This document shows, piece by piece, positions 24,056 to 32,576 of a stretch of 64,000 bases of DNA. The position numbers were made by a program, and so were the translations under genes. This stretch comes from Albirhodobacter sp048262715 (GTDB lineage Bacteria > Pseudomonadota > Alphaproteobacteria > Rhodobacterales > Rhodobacteraceae). The stretch covers positions 62,001 to 126,000 of the forward strand of contig JBLXEV010000009.1 of NCBI GenBank assembly GCA_048262715.1, given 5' to 3'. Each line of letters begins with the position of its first letter. The first letter of the stretch is position 1. The notes beneath the pieces are model-generated. The model ran no database searches. It saw nothing but the letters and a program-made list of their open reading frames with translations, and was not told the DNA's origin.

Positions 24056-26776
24056 ATGCCGTTTAATATTCTGGTCGCGGTCTGTCTGGCCTATGTGATG
24101 GTGCTGTTCGGCGTGGCGTTTTTTGCCGAACGCCGTGCGCGGGGCGGGCGTTTGGGCTGGCTCGGCACGCCGATGGTCTACACGCTCAGCCTGTCGATCT
24201 ATTGCACCGCTTGGACGTTTTACGGCGCGGTGGGCTATGCCGCGCGCTCAGGGCTGGAATTCGCGACGATATACCTCGGGCCGACGCTGGTGTTTGTGGG
24301 CTGGTGGTGGGGGCTGCGCAAGCTGGTCCGGATTGGCCGCGCGCAGCGCGTCACCTCGATTGCCGATTTGATTTCAGCGCGTTACGGGAAATCAAACACT
24401 CTGGGCGTGGTTGTCACGCTGATGGCCGTGGTTGCCTCCACCCCCTATATCGCGCTGCAATTGCAATCTGTGACCCTCTCTTTCGGGGTGTTCGCAGCGG
24501 CGCTTCCCATCGGGGCGGCCTTGCCCGATCAGGGCGCTGTCGCGCTCTGGCTGGCAGGAGGGCTGGCGCTGTTCACCATCCTTTTCGGCACCCGCAATCT
24601 GGATGCGAATGAGCGCCACCACGGGGTGGTGATGGCGATTGCGCTGGAGGCGGTGGTCAAGGTCGTCGCCCTTCTGGCGGTTGGCTCGTTTGTCGTCTGG
24701 GGGATGGCGGATGGCGTGGCGGATGTTCTGGGCCGGATCGGCACCTCGAAAATCGCGGAATGGCCGCTCAACCCCGGGCGCTGGGGCGGGCTGATCTTTG
24801 TTTCGGCGGCGGCGGTGATCACCTTGCCGCGGATGTTTCAGGTGCTGGTGGTGGAGAATGTCGACGAGCGGCATCTGGCGACGGCGGGCTGGGCGTTTCC
24901 GCTCTATCTGATGGCGATGTCGCTGTTTGTCGTGCCGATTGCGGTGGTCGGGCTGGAGGTCATGCCTGCGGGCGCGAACCCCGATCTCTTCGTGCTGACA
25001 TTGCCACTGACGGAGGGGCAGGGCAGCTTGGCGTTGCTGGCGTTCCTCGGCGGGTTTTCCTCGGCGACTTCAATGGTCATCGTGGCGGCGATTGCGCTGG
25101 CGACGATGGTGTCGAACCATATCGTGACGCCGATCTGGTTGAGCCTGTCGCGGCGCCACCGTGCGGAGGGCCAAGGGGCGCGGAGCGCTGGCCAAGCGGG
25201 CGCACTGGCGGGGGATGTGCGCGGGCTGGTGCTGATGTCGCGGCGGATTTCCATCGGGGCGGTTCTGGCGCTGGGCTATCTCTATTTCCGCTTTTCGGGC
25301 GGCTCGGAGGCGCTGGCCTCCATCGGGTTGATTGCCTTTGTGGGCGCGGCGCAAGTGCTGCCAGCAATGATGGGCGGGATCTATTGGCGCGGGGCAACCC
25401 ATGTCGGGGCGCTGGCGGGGTTGCTCTGTGGTTTCGCGATCTGGCTCTATTGCCTGTTCCTGCCATCCTTTGGCGAAAGCGGCGTGTTCTCCGCGCAATT
25501 CCTTGCGCAGGGCCCCATGGGGATCGGCTGGCTGCGGCCCCAAGCGCTGTTCGGGATCGAGGGGCTGGATCCGCTGCTCTCGGCGCTGTTCTGGTCCTTG
25601 ATGCTGAACACAACCGCCTTTCTGGTGTTCTCGCTCCTGTCCTTCCCCGATCCGATGGAGCGGCTGCAGGGCGTGGCCTTCGTCAATGTGTTTGATCGCT
25701 CCGAGGGGACGGGATCATGGCGGCGCTCGGGCGTGGAGGCGGAGGATCTCTTGTCGATGGCGCAACGGATCCTCGGGCCGGATGAGGCGCAGCGCTTCTT
25801 CCAAGCGCAGGCCGCAGGGCAGGGCAAGGCGGGGTTCCTGCCGGAAACCACGCCGGAATTCCTCGCGCGGCTGGAGCGGCAACTGGCAGGCTCGGTCGGG
25901 GCGGCGACCGCCCATGCGATGATCACCCAATTCACTGGCGAGGCCTCGGTCTCGGTGCAAGATCTGATTGCGGTCGCTGGGGAAGCGGCAGAAATCAAAG
26001 AATATTCCGCGCAATTGGAGGCCAAATCCGAAGAGCTGGCCCGCACCGCCCGCGCGCTTTCGGAGGCGAATGACAAGCTCACCGCGCTCTCGGTGCAAAA
26101 GGACGGGTTCTTGGGCCAGATCAGCCATGAGCTGCGCACCCCGATGACCTCGATCCGCGCGTTTTCCGAGATCCTGATGGAGCCGGACCTGCCCGAGGCA
26201 ATGCGCGCTCAATATGCAGAAATCATCCATGAGGAGGCGCGGCGCTTGACGCGGTTGCTCGATGATCTCCTCGATCTCTCCGTGCTGGAAAACCGCTCGG
26301 TGCAGCTTTCCATCGGCGTGGCGAACTTGCATGATCTGATCAACCGCGCGGTGCAATCGGCCTCCAACACCCGCCCCGAGCGCGACCTGCGGATGGAGCG
26401 CAACTTCCCTGCCGAGCATCTGCCGGTCTTTGCCGATACCGATCGACTGGTGCAGGTATTCATCAATCTGATCTCGAACGCGCGCAAATATTGCGATGCG
26501 GAGCGTCCGGTGTTGCGGATTGAGGTGAAACAACGCGGCGGCAAGGTGCAGGTCGATTTCATCGACAATGGCTCGGGTATCGCGAAGGGCTCGCAGGCGA
26601 TTATCTTCGAGAAATTCGCGCGGCTCACCGATACCAGCCGTGCAGGCGGGGCGGGGTTGGGGCTGGCGATCTGCCGCGAGATCATGGCCAATCTGGGCGG
26701 CTCGATTGACTACGTGCCAGGGCAGGGCGGCGCCGCCTTCCGCGTGATTTTCCCGCAGCGACAAAGAGCGCGGTGA
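24056..26776 (+). CDS. Solute:sodium symporter-histidine kinase fusion
   Basis: A 906-residue sensor: a 13-helix SSS/PutP-like domain (residues 1 to about 530), a linker, then a histidine kinase. H-box SHELRTPMTS with the phospho-accepting His691, N-box LISNARKYC, G1 DFIDNGSGIA, and G2 GGAGLGLAICREIM. CbrA and CrbS of other bacteria share this architecture and control use of histidine or acetate, the symporter part sensing or moving the substrate. Here the linked ScfR-type regulator hints at short-chain fatty acid sensing. ATG at 24056 follows the previous stop by one base. Confidence 0.92.
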   Translation: MPFNILVAVCLAYVMVLFGVAFFAERRARGGRLGWLGTPMVYTLSLSIYCTAWTFYGAVGYAARSGLEFATIYLGPTLVFVGWWWGLRKLVRIGRAQRVTSIADLISARYGKSNTLGVVVTLMAVVASTPYIALQLQSVTLSFGVFAAALPIGAALPDQGAVALWLAGGLALFTILFGTRNLDANERHHGVVMAIALEAVVKVVALLAVGSFVVWGMADGVADVLGRIGTSKIAEWPLNPGRWGGLIFVSAAAVITLPRMFQVLVVENVDERHLATAGWAFPLYLMAMSLFVVPIAVVGLEVMPAGANPDLFVLTLPLTEGQGSLALLAFLGGFSSATSMVIVAAIALATMVSNHIVTPIWLSLSRRHRAEGQGARSAGQAGALAGDVRGLVLMSRRISIGAVLALGYLYFRFSGGSEALASIGLIAFVGAAQVLPAMMGGIYWRGATHVGALAGLLCGFAIWLYCLFLPSFGESGVFSAQFLAQGPMGIGWLRPQALFGIEGLDPLLSALFWSLMLNTTAFLVFSLLSFPDPMERLQGVAFVNVFDRSEGTGSWRRSGVEAEDLLSMAQRILGPDEAQRFFQAQAAGQGKAGFLPETTPEFLARLERQLAGSVGAATAHAMITQFTGEASVSVQDLIAVAGEAAEIKEYSAQLEAKSEELARTARALSEANDKLTALSVQKDGFLGQISHELRTPMTSIRAFSEILMEPDLPEAMRAQYAEIIHEEARRLTRLLDDLLDLSVLENRSVQLSIGVANLHDLINRAVQSASNTRPERDLRMERNFPAEHLPVFADTDRLVQVFINLISNARKYCDAERPVLRIEVKQRGGKVQVDFIDNGSGIAKGSQAIIFEKFARLTDTSRAGGAGLGLAICREIMANLGGSIDYVPGQGGAAFRVIFPQRQRAR

Positions 26777-26831
26777 GGCCAGCGCCTTGGCGGCGCGATT
26801 TGCGTTGAGGCGGGCATAAACCCCTCATCCA

Positions 26832-26846
26832 TCAACCATTTGTAAA
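26832..26846. promoter_or_regulatory. Weak CtrA-like site upstream of the FliM-like gene
   Basis: TCAA-N7-TAAA (TCAACCATTTGTAAA) resembles the full CtrA site TTAA-N7-TTAA with one mismatch per half. It lies 93 bases before the FliM-like start; CtrA controls motility genes in many alphaproteobacteria. Evidence is weak. Confidence 0.25.
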
Positions 26847-26938
26847 CCCTGATCTGCGACCAAGGAGAGGCGACAGCCGCGCGCGCGGCGGGCAGGCGCG
26901 GAAGGCATGCGTCACCGGCACGCATTAGAGTCACGGCG

Positions 26939-28204
26939 ATGAAGGAAGGATCAGGGGCGATGGCGGAGGGGCAGGCGGCCAATCAATCGGCAACTCAAAC
27001 CGTGATGCGCCGGAAGGCGGGCGCAGGGCGCGATCAAGCCGAGGCCCCGCAGATGACCCCTGAGCGCGGCCTCACGCTGGCGCTCTCCAAAATCGCGCAA
27101 GATCAGTTGCAGCTGCCGCTGCGCGTGGCCGATATCACCGAGAGCCGAATGAGTTTGGCCGATCTGCCCGAGAAGCTGGAGGCCCTGTCGCTCTTGGCGG
27201 TCATGGAAGGGCCCTCGGAGGCGTTGGGTCTGATTGCCGTGCCGCCTGCCACGCTATCGGCGTTGATCGAGGTTCAAACCATGGGCTCCGTCGCCGCCAC
27301 GCCCGCCGCACCGCGCAAGCCAACGCGGATTGACGCCTCAATGGTGGCGGAATTTCTGGACCATGTGATGGAATCCTTTGAGGCGTTTTTGGCGCCCTTG
27401 CCCGCGATCACATGGGCGGGGGGCTTTCGCTATGCGTCGTTCCTCGATGATCCGCGCCCGCTGGGGCTCTTGTTGGAGGATGTCAGTTTTCGGGTCTATC
27501 ACGTGAGGCTACAACTCGGCGCGGGTGGCAAGCGCGAGGGTGGCTTGCTTATGGCGCTTCCTGCGCAGGGTAAGGGCCGTGGCCCGCGCAAACCTGCGAC
27601 AGCCCCTGTTGAGACGCCTGCGGGGGGGGATCGGGTGGATGGGGCTGCCGAGGCGCAGGCACAGGCCGAGTGGCAGGATCAGTTAGAGCAGACAGTGATG
27701 GGCGCGCGGGTTGATCTGACGGGGGTGTTGCACCGCATAACCCTATCACTCGCGCAAGTGGCGCAGTTCAAAGAAGGGACAGTGATTCCGGTGCCTTATG
27801 CGGCCTTGGAGGGGTTGCAGATCGAGGCGATCGGGCGGCGCAGGGTGGCCACCGCGCGGCTTGGTCAATCGCATGGGATGCGGGCGCTGCGGGTGCGGCC
27901 GATGGAGGACTCCGAGTTGGAGAGCGGCGAGCGCGCAGGGGAGGGGTATCGTTTTGCCGCCCCCTCGGAGGCGCGTGACGGCGCGCGCGCGCCGCTCGTT
28001 GCTGGTGTGCCGGAAGATCCGCTGGGCGGGCTCTCCGCGCTCGGCGATCTTCCCCCTATGGGGGATTTACCGCCGTTGGGTGATCTCCCTGCTCTGGGCG
28101 ATCTCCCCCCGATGGGTGATCTCCCGCCTTTGGGGGACTTGCCACCATTCGGGGAGTTGCCCGCGCTTGATGATCTCCCGCCGCTCAAAGTCAGCGGGAT
28201 GTAG
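26939..28204 (+). CDS. FliM/FliN-like (SpoA) motor-switch family protein with C-terminal hexapeptide repeats
   Basis: A 421-residue protein related to the flagellar C-ring component FliM, or the type III secretion SctQ group. The middle resembles the FliM body (MSLADLPEKLEALSLLAVMEGPSEALGLI..., residues about 70-200). The C-terminal SpoA domain spans about 245-320 (LEQTVMGARVDLTGVLHRITLSLAQV...VIPVP). The FliG-binding N-terminal LSQ motif of true FliM is not seen. Residues 368-415 are eight tandem copies of a LGDLPP-like hexamer, ending in LKVSGM. No other flagellar gene is in the window. An ATG at 26960 (MAEGQ) is an alternative start. Confidence 0.8.
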   Translation: MKEGSGAMAEGQAANQSATQTVMRRKAGAGRDQAEAPQMTPERGLTLALSKIAQDQLQLPLRVADITESRMSLADLPEKLEALSLLAVMEGPSEALGLIAVPPATLSALIEVQTMGSVAATPAAPRKPTRIDASMVAEFLDHVMESFEAFLAPLPAITWAGGFRYASFLDDPRPLGLLLEDVSFRVYHVRLQLGAGGKREGGLLMALPAQGKGRGPRKPATAPVETPAGGDRVDGAAEAQAQAEWQDQLEQTVMGARVDLTGVLHRITLSLAQVAQFKEGTVIPVPYAALEGLQIEAIGRRRVATARLGQSHGMRALRVRPMEDSELESGERAGEGYRFAAPSEARDGARAPLVAGVPEDPLGGLSALGDLPPMGDLPPLGDLPALGDLPPMGDLPPLGDLPPFGELPALDDLPPLKVSGM

Positions 28205-28218
28205 CGCCGTGCAGGCCG

Positions 28219-28701
28219 CTACCGCGCGGGAATGAGCGCCCTTGCTGCCAGCGGGTGCAGCAGCATCCCCGCGATCATCGCGGCCAAAAACACCGCCCCC
28301 TGCCATCCCCCATAGCCAATCGAGGCGATGGCCGGACCAGGGCAGAGGCCGATCATGGCCCACCCAGCCCCGAAGAGGAGCGAGCCAAGGATCAGCGGAC
28401 GATCTATCATTGGCGCGGAGCGATGGGGTATCGGGGTGCCCAGTAGCGCGGTTCTCGGCGCTGCCTGCCGCGCGCCTGCGCGCCCCTCAACCCACCACCA
28501 GACCAGCGCCATCGGCAGCACGGCAAAGCCGAGCACGAAGGCGAGTGTCGGATCCCAAGCACCGAAAAGATCCAGCCATCCCTGAACCTTGGTGGTGTCG
28601 GTCATCCCCGAGACCACCAGCCCTGCACCAAATAACCCGCCCGAGGCCAGCGCCGTGACAAGCCGCAAAACCGGATGGGGTGCGCGCGTGACTTGAGCCA
28701 T
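28219..28701 (-). CDS. YeeE/YedE-family (sulfur transport) membrane protein, second half
   Basis: A 160-residue inner-membrane protein with about four helices (SGGLFGAGLVVSGM, LAFVLGFAVLPMALVWWW, LILGSLLFGAGWAMIGLCPGPAI, GAVFLAAMIAGMLL). The GLCPGPA motif with Cys is typical of YeeE/YedE proteins, which include thiosulfate transporter TsuA. Its start overlaps the stop of the neighbouring homologue by one base (TGATG). The two short proteins together correspond to one full-length YeeE protein. Confidence 0.85.
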   Translation of the reverse strand: MAQVTRAPHPVLRLVTALASGGLFGAGLVVSGMTDTTKVQGWLDLFGAWDPTLAFVLGFAVLPMALVWWWVEGRAGARQAAPRTALLGTPIPHRSAPMIDRPLILGSLLFGAGWAMIGLCPGPAIASIGYGGWQGAVFLAAMIAGMLLHPLAARALIPAR

Positions 28702-29183
28702 CAGAACCACCCCAAGAGGTTGCGGCCGATCGCCATTGTTACAAACCCCGCGCCGAGATAGGCGGCGGTGGCGGCAATCCCGCGCGGCGAGAGACGTGAT
28801 ATCCCGCAAACCCCGTGGCCCGAGGTGCAGCCATTCGCAAGCCGTGTGCCCAGCCCGACAAGGAGCCCCGCGATCACGATCAGCGGCCAAGTGCTGCTGG
28901 CGTTGGTCTCCAAGGGCGTGCCCCGCGTTTGCGCGATCCGCGCGATCACCGCAGGGACCAGCACCAAACCCGCCAAAAACGCGGCGCGTTCGGCCCAAAA
29001 CCGCATCGCCGTGCCGGAAACCAACCCGCCGATGATGCCGGAGGCGCCCAATATGCTGCCATTGACCAAGAGATATAGCGCAGCAGCAGCCCCGATCATC
29101 AACCCTCCGAGCGCGCCAAAGGCCCACTCCACAGGCCAACCCGTAGGCCAAAGCGAAGCCAGATCTATCAGGTCAGCGGGCAT
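28701..29183 (-). CDS. YeeE/YedE-family (sulfur transport) membrane protein, first half
   Basis: A 160-residue inner-membrane protein with four to five helices and the family motif RLANGCTSGHGVCGISRLSPRGI, where the two Cys are thought to handle the sulfur species. The ATG at 29183 (MPADLIDLASL) was chosen because AAGGA lies 7 bases upstream; an ATG five codons earlier is possible. No sulfur dioxygenase, rhodanese or regulator gene is adjacent, so the substrate cannot be narrowed. Confidence 0.85.
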   Translation of the reverse strand: MPADLIDLASLWPTGWPVEWAFGALGGLMIGAAAALYLLVNGSILGASGIIGGLVSGTAMRFWAERAAFLAGLVLVPAVIARIAQTRGTPLETNASSTWPLIVIAGLLVGLGTRLANGCTSGHGVCGISRLSPRGIAATAAYLGAGFVTMAIGRNLLGWF

Positions 29184-29473
29184 GGCATAGTCCTTCATGG
29201 CTTGGGTCTTGCGCGTCTCGGCGGCTATGTGCCTGCCGTGACTGTTTCCGCGATATCGGCGGGCGGAGGCGGGGATGCAAGGGCCAAGATCCTGCGCGGG
29301 CTGCGACATCGGGTAGCGTGGGGCCGCCAAGCGCTTGGCGTTGCACGAAAACCGATTGCCTCCACAGGGGGGCAGGCTAGGATAGGGCGGGCGCTTTCGG
29401 GCGCATTTATGGGCAGCCCAGCAGGGCGATGGCCCTTTAAAATGACCGATCTAAAACGACCAAGGGGCGAGCG

Positions 29474-31684
29474 ATGACACGACAGGTCAAGCTGATGATG
29501 CGCGAGGATGTGGCGGTGATCACGCTTGCAGGTCAGGCGATGGACGCGCGTGATCTGGCGTCGGGATTTGACTCGGGAATGCGCGCGGCGTTGGCAGGTG
29601 CGCTTGAGGTCGCGCTGACGGACCGCGCCGTGAAGGCGGTGCTTTTGCGCGCGGGGGCTGCAGGCTGGCCCTGCGCTTTGCCCGATCCGGCGGGGGATTA
29701 CGCTGCGCATCCGGCGGCGCCCGATCTCGCACAGATCACGCGGCGGATCGCCACCGCGCCCAAACCTGTTGTCGCGGCCCTGTCAGGCCGGATCGTCGGC
29801 GGCGCGCTGGCGCTGTCACAGGCCGCGGGATGGCGGATCGCGCAGGCGGGCACCGAGTTTGAGCCGATTGAGCCGCGGCTGGGCTATCTGCCCGCAGCAG
29901 GCGGGCTGGTGGAACTCGCACGGCGCTTGGGGGCAGGAACTGCGCTGGCCTATGTGCTTGGCGGGCGGGCGATGGGCGCGCAAGAGGCGTTGAAGCTCGG
30001 GCTGATCGACGAGATCGGCGGTGACGCCGCGCGCGATGGGTTGGCCTTGGCGCAGGTTTTGGCCCGCGGTGCGCCCGCGCCGCGCCGCCATGCGCCGGAG
30101 GCAGGGCTGGCGGATCCGGCGGCCTATATCGCGGCGATTGCGCAGGCGCGCGCGAATTTGGCGCTGCCCGAGGTGGCGCAGGGGACGGAGATGGTCGGTG
30201 AACGGCGCATCGGGCAGGGCCTGCCGATACGCGCCGCGCAGAAAATTGTCGATGTGGTCGAGGCTGGTTTGCTTTTACCGGAAACGGGTCTGCTCGATTT
30301 CGAGGCGGTGGCCTTGGCCGACCTTCTCACGACCCCTGTAACCAAGGCGCTGCGTTATCAGGCGGCAGCGCGGCAGCGGGCCGAGCACTTGGCGGGGATC
30401 GAGCAGGGGCAGGAGGATACTGGCTCAGGCGGCAACGCCGGGCCTGTCGGGCTTTGGTTTGGCGCGGCAGGCCAAGGCGATCTGATCGGCGCGCCCGATG
30501 GCGGGCAAGATGGATCTTGGGCGGTCATAGCACTGGGGCGCTTGGCATGGCGGCTCTCAACGGCGGGCCCTGTGCAGCTTGGGGCGGCGGCGCAAACGGA
30601 TCTTGAGGCGCTCTTCGCCGTGGTCGCCCGCGCCCATGCGGCGGCGGTGGAGCGCGGGGATCTCTCGCCCGAGGCCGGAGACGCGGCTTGGGCACGGATT
30701 GAGCCTGTGGTCTCCGTCAAAGATCTTACGGCTGTGGATTGGGTGGTCGCCAGTGCGCCCCAAACGCAGGGGGCGGCGGGGCAGAGGCAGCTCGAAGATT
30801 TGGCCGTGGCCCTCAAAGACGTGCCGCACTTCGTGCTGGCTGGAGCGCCGCGCCCCTCACCGGATCAGACAGGGCAGGACAGCCCGCAGCGCGCCCGGCA
30901 AGGCCACGGCTGGGGGCTGTTGCGGATCGGGGCGCAGATCGCCGAGCTTGCACCTACGACAGAGCAACACGCCGTGCTGACCCCAATCTGCGCACGGTTG
31001 CGATCTGCGGGTCTGATCGTGCTGCACGGGGGCGCGGCGCCGGATGACTGTGATCCGTGGCAGGGGGGGGGCATCGCGCAGCGGATACAGGCGCGGTTGA
31101 TCCTCGCGGCGGAACGGCTTGCGATCTCGGCGGCAGATCCCGCGCGGATCGACCGTGTGTTGCAAACCGCCGGGTTCGGCGAAGGCCCGTTCCAGCGGCT
31201 GGATCGCGCGGGTCGCACAGCGAGCCTCGCGCTGCTGCAGGGGGCTGGCCAGCGCGCAGGGATCTTGATTTCGGAATGGACGGGCGGGTTTTATGCGCCC
31301 GCGAACGAGGACGGCGCGGCAGGTCTTCCCGCCGAGGGGCTAGGGGATGCGCTGGCGCTGCTGCGGGAGGGGCGGATGCAACTGCGCCTCAGTGACGGGC
31401 AGATCGTCGCGCGGGTTGTCGCCGAGCTTGCGGATGAGGGCGCCGCGCTCTTGCGCGACGGCGGGGCGCATCGTCCCTGCGATATTGATCTGGTGATGGC
31501 GCAGGAATGCGGTATGCGGGCCGAGATTGGCGGGCCGATGCATATGGCCGACGGGATCGGGTTGCTCACGCTGCGCACGCAATTGCGCGGTATGCTGGCT
31601 GAGGGCGCGCCTGCGCCCGATCCGTTCTGGGATGTTCTGATCAAAAACGGCACGAAATTTGCCGATCTGGATGGCGCGCCCTAG
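29474..31684 (+). CDS. Degenerate FadB/FadJ-like multifunctional beta-oxidation protein
   Basis: A 736-residue protein with the length and order of the FadJ/FadB alpha chain but with damaged active sites. The N-terminal enoyl-CoA hydratase domain (1-190) keeps E133 (IEPRLGYLPAAGG), while the first catalytic Glu position is Ala113 (VGGALALSQ). The dehydrogenase domain (about 310-480) has no GxGxxG: the expected site reads GPVGLWFGAAGQGD. The C-terminal domain still shows CDIDLVMAQECGMRAEIGGPMHMADGIGL, close to the FadJ DIDLVM...GGPMHWAD motif. The frame is intact throughout, which argues for a maintained protein with another role rather than a pseudogene. No thiolase is adjacent. Confidence 0.8.
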   Translation: MTRQVKLMMREDVAVITLAGQAMDARDLASGFDSGMRAALAGALEVALTDRAVKAVLLRAGAAGWPCALPDPAGDYAAHPAAPDLAQITRRIATAPKPVVAALSGRIVGGALALSQAAGWRIAQAGTEFEPIEPRLGYLPAAGGLVELARRLGAGTALAYVLGGRAMGAQEALKLGLIDEIGGDAARDGLALAQVLARGAPAPRRHAPEAGLADPAAYIAAIAQARANLALPEVAQGTEMVGERRIGQGLPIRAAQKIVDVVEAGLLLPETGLLDFEAVALADLLTTPVTKALRYQAAARQRAEHLAGIEQGQEDTGSGGNAGPVGLWFGAAGQGDLIGAPDGGQDGSWAVIALGRLAWRLSTAGPVQLGAAAQTDLEALFAVVARAHAAAVERGDLSPEAGDAAWARIEPVVSVKDLTAVDWVVASAPQTQGAAGQRQLEDLAVALKDVPHFVLAGAPRPSPDQTGQDSPQRARQGHGWGLLRIGAQIAELAPTTEQHAVLTPICARLRSAGLIVLHGGAAPDDCDPWQGGGIAQRIQARLILAAERLAISAADPARIDRVLQTAGFGEGPFQRLDRAGRTASLALLQGAGQRAGILISEWTGGFYAPANEDGAAGLPAEGLGDALALLREGRMQLRLSDGQIVARVVAELADEGAALLRDGGAHRPCDIDLVMAQECGMRAEIGGPMHMADGIGLLTLRTQLRGMLAEGAPAPDPFWDVLIKNGTKFADLDGAP

Positions 31685-31732
31685 CGGCGCGCTGCATCCG
31701 CGCGCACCCCGAGAGCCTCAGCCTAGGGAGCC

Positions 31733-31948
31733 TCAGCCCAGAACGATCCCGACGACAACCATCATCAAGCCGATCATGGAGACCATCAGCGCGCCGAGGT
31801 TCAACGCCACCGCGCGTTGCATCCGCGCTTTAAACGCGGCCTCGGGCAAGCCCGCGCGCTTGGCGCGCAGCACGATGACCACGCAAGCGCCGATCCCGAT
31901 GACCCCGATCAGGGAGATCGCCGCACCAATCCAGATCAAAAGCTCCAT
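31733..31948 (-). CDS. Small two-helix membrane protein
   Basis: A 71-residue inner-membrane protein: MELLIWIGAAISLIGVIGIGACVVIVLRAKRAGL, then a basic loop KARMQRAVALN and a second helix LGALMVSMIGLMMVVVGIVLG. The ATG at 31948 follows a GGGGAGAG ribosome binding site; a GTG two codons earlier is in frame. Such hairpin proteins are conserved in Rhodobacteraceae as unknowns. It converges on the FadJ-like gene, with 48 bases between. Confidence 0.75.
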   Translation of the reverse strand: MELLIWIGAAISLIGVIGIGACVVIVLRAKRAGLPEAAFKARMQRAVALNLGALMVSMIGLMMVVVGIVLG

Positions 31949-32146
31949 CGTCACTCTCCCCGCGTCCCTGCGTCACGCCTGAGGGCGTATGCGTTGCGCA
32001 GGCGAGGTAGCGCGAAACCGCGCGCGAGCGCAAGCCTCTCGCGGCAGGGAACCGCCAAGGCTTCGGCGGCACAGGCCGCAGATCTCTTGAAGCCGCGCGC
32101 CCGAGCTTGTAGGGAAGGGGCAAGCCAATTCACCCGTGAGGAAGAC

Positions 32147-32392
32147 ATGTCCGACGCCTATAACGTGACCGCTGACGAACTGCGCCAATTTGTCGAGCAA
32201 TTCGAGCATCTTGAGGCGGAAAAGAAAGACATCGCTGAGCAGCAAAAAGACATCATGTCCGAGGCGAAAGCGCGTGGCTATGATACCAAGGTGATCAAAA
32301 AGGTCATCGCTCTGCGCAAGCGCGACAAGGATGATATCGCCGAAGAAGAAGCCATCTTGGAGCTGTATAAAACCGCTCTGGGCATGGCCTAA
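32147..32392 (+). CDS. gapR: GapR (DUF2312) nucleoid-associated protein
   Basis: An 81-residue, mostly helical basic/acidic protein of the DUF2312/UPF0335 family: TADELRQFVEQFEHLEAEKKDIAEQQKDIMSEAKARGYDTKVIKKVIALRKRDKDD. In Caulobacter GapR clamps overtwisted, AT-rich DNA ahead of replication forks and polymerases and stimulates topoisomerases. The conserved lysines in KVIKKVIALRKR are the DNA contacts. GAGGAAG precedes the ATG by a few bases. A strong terminator follows. Identity very likely; function by homology. Confidence 0.94.
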   Translation: MSDAYNVTADELRQFVEQFEHLEAEKKDIAEQQKDIMSEAKARGYDTKVIKKVIALRKRDKDDIAEEEAILELYKTALGMA

Positions 32393-32417
32393 GCGCTTCC
32401 GCTGAAATCAATTTTTT

Positions 32418-32450
32418 AAAAAGGCTCGGGGGTCACTCCGAGCCTTTTCG
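32418..32450 (+). terminator. Terminator after gapR
   Basis: Stem AAAGGCTCGG / CCGAGCCTTT with a GGGTCACT-type loop and a T-rich end (TTTTCGTT). It lies about 26 bases after the gapR stop. Confidence 0.8.
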
Positions 32451-32495
32451 TTCAAAACGGCGCGATTGTCTTCGGGCGCTAAATCTCTGGTTGCT

Positions 32496-32517
32496 AAAAA
32501 TATCCCCGCCGGAGGCA
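32496..32517 (-). repeat. Dispersed palindromic element, half copy D
   Basis: On the minus strand this reads CCTCCGGCGGGGATATTT plus flanks, identical to the left arm of copies A-C. The right arm is not present within 120 bases. It lies between the converging gapR and the gene at 32577. Confidence 0.7.
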
Positions 32518-32576
32518 TCCGCCCCCCGCCAAGCGCCCCGCCATGTGCACGGCCCCGTGCCGCATCAGGTGCTCGA

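Noticed and set aside
28040..28183. Regular 18-base repeats looked like a possible CRISPR or minisatellite
   Set aside because: No alternating spacers; the repeats are in frame and code for hexapeptides of the FliM-like protein.
29202..29477. Plus-strand frame of 91 codons between the YeeE pair and the FadJ-like gene
   Set aside because: Poor start context and no conserved pattern; the region more likely holds the two divergent promoters.
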